From Acidobacteriota bacterium (GTDB lineage: Bacteria; Acidobacteriota; JAAYUB01; JAMOQF01): a DNA stretch of 16,685 nt. The notes under the pieces were generated by a model. It was not told the origin of the DNA and ran no database searches. It saw only the letters and a list, made by a program, of their open reading frames with translations. This document shows, in pieces, positions 12,673 to 16,685 of this stretch. Where the stretch lies: assembly GCA_027040585.1 (NCBI GenBank), contig JALULU010000035.1, positions 1-16,685 on the forward strand. Reading direction: 5' to 3'. How positions within the stretch are numbered: the first letter of the stretch is position 1; every line of letters begins with the position of its first letter. Both the position numbers and the translations under genes were made by a program.

Positions 12673-14811
12673 TCTCTTTAAGTTTTTAAATAGAAAATTT
12701 GAAATCCTTTTAAAGAGGAAAATCCTATCCTTCTTTTTTGAAATAGAATGACTTTGATTTGGAAAAATATAAACTGAAAAATTTTTATTATTTTCAATGA
12801 GTTTGTCTATAAAAGTTAAGCTATTTACAGGGTGAACGTTATCATCGGAAGTCCCAAAACAAATGAGAAGTGGTGATTTGAGATATTTTACAAAGTTAAT
12901 TGGAGAACTTTCTATATATCCATCTCTGTTATTTTTAGGTAAGCCCATGTATCTTTCCGTATAGATAGAATCATATAATTTCCAATCTGTAACAGGTGCC
13001 ACACTTACTCCACATTTAAAAATGTTTGGCGCTTTTGTAAGTGCAAAGAGTGTCATATAGCCTCCATAACTCCATCCCCATATACCTATTCTGCTTCCAT
13101 CTACATATGGAAGGGACTTTAAGTAATTTACACCAATTAACTGGTCTTCAATCTCATATTTACCAAAATTATGGTATATCCAGTCTTCCCATTCTTTACC
13201 TCTATTTGTGGAACCTCTATTGTCCAACGAAAATACAATAATTCCATTTTGAGCCATGTACTCATTAAATAAAGTCGTTGTAAATTTCCATCCTTTTTTT
13301 ACAACCTGATAGTGGGGTCCCCCGTAGACATAAATTAATACAGGATATTTTTTATTTTTATCAAAATTTTGTGGTAAGAACATTTCTGTATAATATTTTA
13401 TTCCATTTTTTTGAATTGATTTAAATACTGGTTCACGTAAATTATATGTGGTTTCAAGATTTAATTCTTTGCCATTTAATATATATTTTTCGCTTTCATT
13501 TTTAAATGATTTTAGATAGATGACATCTGGAAATAGTGTACTTGAGTAATTGTCTATGTAATACTTAAAATCAGGTGATATGCCAATTACTTTATGCCAT
13601 CCTTCTTTAGAGGTTATTTTTTCGAGTGTTTTACCTTTAAAATCGACTGAATATAGATGGCTTTCCAGTGGATTATTCATTGAAGATGTGAAATAAATTT
13701 TTTTGTTTTCCTCATCAACTCCCAAAAGCGCTGTTACTGCCCAACTTCCTCTGGTAATTTTTTTTATTTTTTTATTAGTTATATCATAAAAATAAATATG
13801 TAAAAAGCCATCTCTTTCTGATCCCCATAGAAAATCTTTGTTATTTTTAAAAAGGTAAAAAATGTTATTTATGTTTATCCAGGTTTTATAACTTTCTTCA
13901 AGGATTGTTTGTGTTTTTAAAGTGTTTAAATTTATTTTTACTAATTTTAGATGGTTTTGTTCCCTATTTAATTCTACCAGGTATAAAAATTCTCCATCTC
14001 TGTCAGGGTATATCCTTGCTATGTAAGAATTCCCATCAACTGAATAGATTTCTTTTTTTTCACGTGTAAGTAAATCAAAAATGAATATTTTTACAGGCGG
14101 ATTGTTTTCCCCTGCATATGGATATTTTTGGAGCTTTAATCTTCCCTTTTCTTTTGTATATATAAGAGGATAATTTCTGACATTTTTTTCTTTTAAATTT
14201 ACAAAAATTAAAAACCTACTATCGCTACTCCAGAAAGTACCTTTACTCAAATCCAATTCCTCTTCATAAACCCAGTCCCATCTACCATAAATATTTTCTT
14301 CTGATCCGTCATTGGTTATTTGAATTTCGTTTTTGTCTTTTAAATTGTAGATAAATAGGTTGCAGTCTTTTATATAAGATATGTAGTTTTCATCTGGTGA
14401 AAAATAGATGTATGAAATATTCCCTTTTATAGGCATTGTTTCAATATTTTTCATCTTAGTATCATATAGATATGTTTTGCCTGATGCGGTAAATATGAAA
14501 ATATTACCATCTCTTGAAAGTTTGTATTCTCCAATTTTTCCATCTTTTAGATTTATCTTTTCTTTTATTAAATTGAAATCTATGAAACTTCGTTCCATTT
14601 TTCTTTCTAAGTCAAATAAGAAGTAACCCTTTTCACCATCTTTATTGGCATAGTAAATTAAAGATTTATTATCAAAGCACCAGTGAATTCTGCTTATGTG
14701 TGCTCCTCTTAATTCAGGGGTATTATAGATTTCCGAAATTGTCAAATTTTGAGAGAAAATTGAAAAGGTTGAAAATAGCAAGAAAATGAATATTAAAGAA
14801 AATTTCTTCAT
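12670..14811 (-). CDS. Secreted dipeptidyl peptidase IV-type S9 peptidase
   Basis: This 713-residue serine peptidase should release N-terminal dipeptides, classically X-Pro, in the periplasm or outside the cell. A signal peptide (1-20) is followed by a DPP-IV N-terminal propeller and a C-terminal alpha/beta hydrolase. In the propeller, DWVYEEE (179-185) matches the double-Glu loop that anchors the substrate amino terminus in DPP-IV, and YPYAGENNPPV (230-240) is also typical. The catalytic Ser581 is in GWSYGG (579-584), the Asp in GTSDDNVH (653-660) and the His688 in NQSHSI (685-690). YVYGGPH (494-500) carries the oxyanion Tyr. AAGGAG encoded in the last codons of the upstream HAD gene forms its ribosome site, with a 2-nt gap between genes. 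It ends an operon of M48 peptidase, HAD protein and this enzyme. Confidence 0.95.
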   Translation of the reverse strand: MKKFSLIFIFLLFSTFSIFSQNLTISEIYNTPELRGAHISRIHWCFDNKSLIYYANKDGEKGYFLFDLERKMERSFIDFNLIKEKINLKDGKIGEYKLSRDGNIFIFTASGKTYLYDTKMKNIETMPIKGNISYIYFSPDENYISYIKDCNLFIYNLKDKNEIQITNDGSEENIYGRWDWVYEEELDLSKGTFWSSDSRFLIFVNLKEKNVRNYPLIYTKEKGRLKLQKYPYAGENNPPVKIFIFDLLTREKKEIYSVDGNSYIARIYPDRDGEFLYLVELNREQNHLKLVKINLNTLKTQTILEESYKTWININNIFYLFKNNKDFLWGSERDGFLHIYFYDITNKKIKKITRGSWAVTALLGVDEENKKIYFTSSMNNPLESHLYSVDFKGKTLEKITSKEGWHKVIGISPDFKYYIDNYSSTLFPDVIYLKSFKNESEKYILNGKELNLETTYNLREPVFKSIQKNGIKYYTEMFLPQNFDKNKKYPVLIYVYGGPHYQVVKKGWKFTTTLFNEYMAQNGIIVFSLDNRGSTNRGKEWEDWIYHNFGKYEIEDQLIGVNYLKSLPYVDGSRIGIWGWSYGGYMTLFALTKAPNIFKCGVSVAPVTDWKLYDSIYTERYMGLPKNNRDGYIESSPINFVKYLKSPLLICFGTSDDNVHPVNSLTFIDKLIENNKNFSVYIFPNQSHSISKKKDRIFLFKRISNFLFKNLKR

Positions 14812-14813
14812 TT

Positions 14814-15281
14814 TTATCTCCTTAAAGTGGCTACAATTCTTTTATTTTTAATAAGGGATTCAAGCGCATTATTTATATCTTTAAAGATTATATCTGAATT
14901 TTTTAAAGTAAGTGAAGATAGCCCTTCTTCACCGATTATTGAAATACCAAGAGCTGATTCCTTTAACATTAATGCATCGTTATTTCCATTTCCCATTGCA
15001 ATGCAGTTTTCACTTCCAAGTTTTTTTATGAAATTTAGTTTTTCAATATCTTCGTCTTTGCCTTCTAATTTATGCATCTTTATTCCCAGAAAATCTGAAA
15101 TTTCTTTCCCTTTACCAAAGGTGTCTGCTGTGAGTAAATAAATTTCAAATTCTTTTTTTAAAATTTCTATTTTTTCCTTAACGCCGTCTATAAGTTTTCC
15201 TTCAGTTGATATTGTTCCATTTACATCTAAAACTAAATATTTCAAGTTTAAATTTTTAAATCCTTTAATTTCTATTTTCAA
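14814..15281 (-). CDS. Small HAD-family phosphatase-like protein (DxNGT motif)
   Basis: The 155-residue cytoplasmic protein is a compact HAD domain without a cap. Motif I is LDVNGTI (18-24), with D19 as the nucleophile but Asn21 where most HAD phosphatases have the acid/base Asp. Motif II is LLTADT (49-54), the motif III Lys is probably K75, and motif IV is GNGNND (97-102). The set resembles the small soluble relatives of P-type ATPases (COG4087-like, from memory). The start is a TTG at 15281-15279, supported by GGAG 7 nt upstream and by the absence of any other start near the first strand. It lies 13 nt after the M48 gene and 2 nt before the S9 gene, clearly one operon. The substrate is unknown. 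The Asn suggests slow or altered phosphate turnover. Confidence 0.75.
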   Translation of the reverse strand: MKIEIKGFKNLNLKYLVLDVNGTISTEGKLIDGVKEKIEILKKEFEIYLLTADTFGKGKEISDFLGIKMHKLEGKDEDIEKLNFIKKLGSENCIAMGNGNNDALMLKESALGISIIGEEGLSSLTLKNSDIIFKDINNALESLIKNKRIVATLRR

Positions 15282-15294
15282 AATAAAACTCCAT

Positions 15295-16290
15295 TTAATT
15301 GTTATTAAGTTTTTTCAGCGTAGGTTTTCTTTCACCTCCACTGTTTTTATTTCTTTTTATAAGAGTTGGCTTTTTCTTACCTCTATTTTTAACTTTCATC
15401 ACGTTGTCATATGCAAGCAGTTTTGCCTTTATTTCCTGAAATCTTGAGGTTGTAACAATATATTTCTCTTTGGGGGGAAGACAATTTTCAATTTCCCTTT
15501 TAACATATGAAATCCTATCTGGAGTTGATGGATGTGTTCTAAACCAGCTGGCAAATTTTCCCGGGTGTTTCTTTTCCCTTGCCTCCATCTTTTCAAAAAA
15601 GTGTATAAAACCATAGGGGTCGTATCCTGCATTCCACGTGTACTCGACTCCTAAAATGTCGGCCTCTTTTTCAGATCCCCTTGTAATTCCTAAAAGTTTT
15701 AAGTTAAGTGCAAAGCCAACTCCATTTCTTAAGGCGATACCTCCTGCGCCTCCTATGAAAATAGAAGGCATTGCAGCCCATTGTAATAATTGCATCTTTG
15801 TAAGTCTTTCTGTGGCATGTCTTGCTGCAACGTGTCCAGTTTCGTGAGCTATTACACCTGCAAGTTCACACTCTGTATCTGCAGCCTCAATAAGACCCTT
15901 ATTTACAAATACAAATCCACCGGGTAAGGCAAAAGCGTTTATCTCATCTGTATCAATTATTCTTACACTAAATGGAACATGTGCATCTGAGTGCCTTGAA
16001 ATGTTTTGCACAATTCCATTTACGTAGTTTAACACTTCAGGATCATTTAAAAGTTTTACATTTTTTTCAACTTCCTGTGCCAGCATTGCTCCAATTTGAA
16101 TTTCTTTTTTAAAGGATATGAAGTTGGGAAAGAGTAGATATATTCTTCCATTAATGTTTCTATTTCCAATATTTTCAAGATCTGGATATCTGCAGTTTCG
16201 TGCTTTCCTCGTTTTTAAATCTGGATTGTTATATGAAAAAACAAAAATTGCCATAATCATAAGAAGCAATAAAATTATAAACTTTTTCAT
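15295..16290 (-). CDS. Secreted M48-family zinc metallopeptidase (BepA/LoiP-like)
   Basis: Proteins of this type, such as E. coli BepA and LoiP, act in periplasmic quality control of outer-membrane proteins. The 331 residues begin with a signal peptide (1-19). The zinc site HETGH (149-153) supplies two His ligands and the catalytic Glu150. The third ligand is Glu207 in the SEKEAD motif (206-211). ALPGGFVFVNKGLI (121-134) is the standard strand before the site, and THPSTPDRI (252-260) carries the active-site His253. No TPR domain follows. Instead the C-terminus is a basic tail with two copies of a KPTL-x-K-x-N motif (307-315 and 322-330). GGGGAG 3-4 nt before the ATG gives a ribosome site. It heads the operon with the HAD and S9 genes and diverges from the rhomboid gene. 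Confidence 0.93.
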   Translation of the reverse strand: MKKFIILLLLMIMAIFVFSYNNPDLKTRKARNCRYPDLENIGNRNINGRIYLLFPNFISFKKEIQIGAMLAQEVEKNVKLLNDPEVLNYVNGIVQNISRHSDAHVPFSVRIIDTDEINAFALPGGFVFVNKGLIEAADTECELAGVIAHETGHVAARHATERLTKMQLLQWAAMPSIFIGGAGGIALRNGVGFALNLKLLGITRGSEKEADILGVEYTWNAGYDPYGFIHFFEKMEAREKKHPGKFASWFRTHPSTPDRISYVKREIENCLPPKEKYIVTTSRFQEIKAKLLAYDNVMKVKNRGKKKPTLIKRNKNSGGERKPTLKKLNNN

Positions 16291-16307
16291 TTTCTCCCCT
16301 AAATTTG

Positions 16308-16336
16308 TTGAATTTTATCTAAGTATAAATTATATT
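16308..16336 (+). promoter_or_regulatory. Promoter of the rhomboid gene, probably leaderless
   Basis: TTGAAT (16308-16313) and TATATT (16331-16336) are separated by exactly 17 bases. The predicted transcript starts at about 16343, two bases before the ATG at 16345, and there is no Shine-Dalgarno. The mRNA would thus be essentially leaderless. Confidence 0.55.
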
Positions 16337-16350
16337 CAATTACTATGCAA
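16322..16350 (-). promoter_or_regulatory. Possible promoter of the M48/HAD/S9 operon
   Basis: On the minus strand TTGCAT (16350-16345) and TATACT (16327-16322) are 17 bases apart. The -35 box covers the rhomboid start codon, and the whole element overlaps the plus-strand promoter. A second -10-like TATAAT lies at 16335-16330 on the minus strand. The transcript would start near 16315. Confidence 0.4.
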
Positions 16351-16685
16351 AATTACACTATAAAATTTGGATATGGTTTAACAAAATATGTAAAATACTT
16401 ATTAATAGCGAATATAGCTGTATTTTTGCTACAAACAATTGATCTTACTTTACACTATGGTTTTATAACCTTTTTCGGATCACTTATTCCACTTTTTATA
16501 ACTGAGAAGTATCAACTGTGGCGATTTATAACTTATATGTTTTTACATGGTGGATTGCTACACATATTCTTTAATATGTTTATTCTATGGATGTTTGGTC
16601 CTGAGGTTGAAAGAATACTTGGGGGAATAAGATTCTTAAAGTTTTACTTTTTTTCAGGGATTGGGGCTGGAATTTGCTGCTATTT
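16345..16685 (+). CDS. Rhomboid-family intramembrane serine protease (3' end outside window)
   Basis: Rhomboids cut transmembrane substrates inside the membrane with a Ser-His dyad. The first 113 residues are present. A membrane helix (about 17-32) is followed by a loop and the WRFITYMFLHGGLLHIFFNM stretch (59-78), then ILWMFGPEVERILGG (80-94) and the start of another helix. The H73-x3-N77 pattern matches the conserved HxxxN of transmembrane segment 2 (GlpG His150 and Asn154). The catalytic GxSG serine and the later His are beyond the window, so activity cannot be judged. The ATG has no Shine-Dalgarno and sits right at the predicted transcription start. It diverges from the M48 operon, so two membrane or periplasmic proteases share one 54-base control region. 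Confidence 0.9.
   Translation, partial: MQNYTIKFGYGLTKYVKYLLIANIAVFLLQTIDLTLHYGFITFFGSLIPLFITEKYQLWRFITYMFLHGGLLHIFFNMFILWMFGPEVERILGGIRFLKFYFFSGIGAGICCY

Noticed and set aside
1..16685. CRISPR array, tRNA, rRNA, insertion sequence or phage genes
   Set aside because: No regularly spaced repeats, cloverleaf, transposase or phage-type protein was seen; intergenic gaps are all short (largest about 150 bases).

Overview
The window is an AT-rich, densely packed bacterial chromosome segment. No phage, transposon, CRISPR or RNA gene is visible. The organism is most likely a diderm (Gram-negative-type) heterotroph. Several products have signal peptides, and a RodZ-like protein, a lytic transglycosylase and a LolA-fold protein point to a cell envelope with a periplasm. 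The large secreted Asp-box propeller, the DPP-IV-type peptidase and the LolA-fold protein together recall Acidobacteriota/Aminicenantes-like or deltaproteobacterial-grade genomes. That placement is an inference from gene content, not a demonstrated assignment.

Layout. Positions 1-992 (minus) hold most of mnmA (tRNA 2-thiouridylase), head-to-head with hemD (1042-1779, plus). Next comes a three-gene plus-strand operon at 1870-2791: a NifX/dinitrogenase-cofactor-fold protein, a DUF5320-type Gly/Arg/Phe-rich protein, and a small Gly/Lys-rich zinc-ribbon protein. No nitrogenase structural genes are nearby. A hairpin at 2784-2810 separates it from a convergent minus-strand operon (5891 down to 2812) of a DUF59/MIP18-type Fe-S assembly protein, a cytoplasmic BtuF-like metal/cobalamin receptor and UvrB, with start/stop contacts of 1 nt gap and 14 nt overlap.

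A divergent promoter pair (about 5923-6008) drives that operon leftward and a second operon rightward. The rightward operon is a RodZ-like membrane HTH protein, a HEAT-like repeat protein with a long acidic linker, and an SLT lytic transglycosylase flanked by two DUF4124-like segments. This looks like an envelope or cell-shape unit. A LolA-fold periplasmic protein then overlaps a 1056-residue secreted Asp-box (sortilin/BNR-type) propeller protein, which ends at a strong terminator (12641-12672).

The right end carries a minus-strand operon (16290 down to 12670) of a secreted M48 metallopeptidase, a small HAD phosphatase-like protein and a secreted DPP-IV-type S9 peptidase. A rhomboid protease gene, cut by the window end, diverges from it. 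The right half is therefore rich in secreted or membrane proteolysis functions.

The most unusual points are the NifX/DUF5320/zinc-ribbon set with low-complexity basic Gly-rich tracts in the two small proteins and a basic Arg-rich tail on the third, a three-codon mini-ORF with a good Shine-Dalgarno just upstream of rodZ, the duplicated DUF4124-like segments around the SLT domain, and probable leaderless starts at the rhomboid gene and perhaps hemD.
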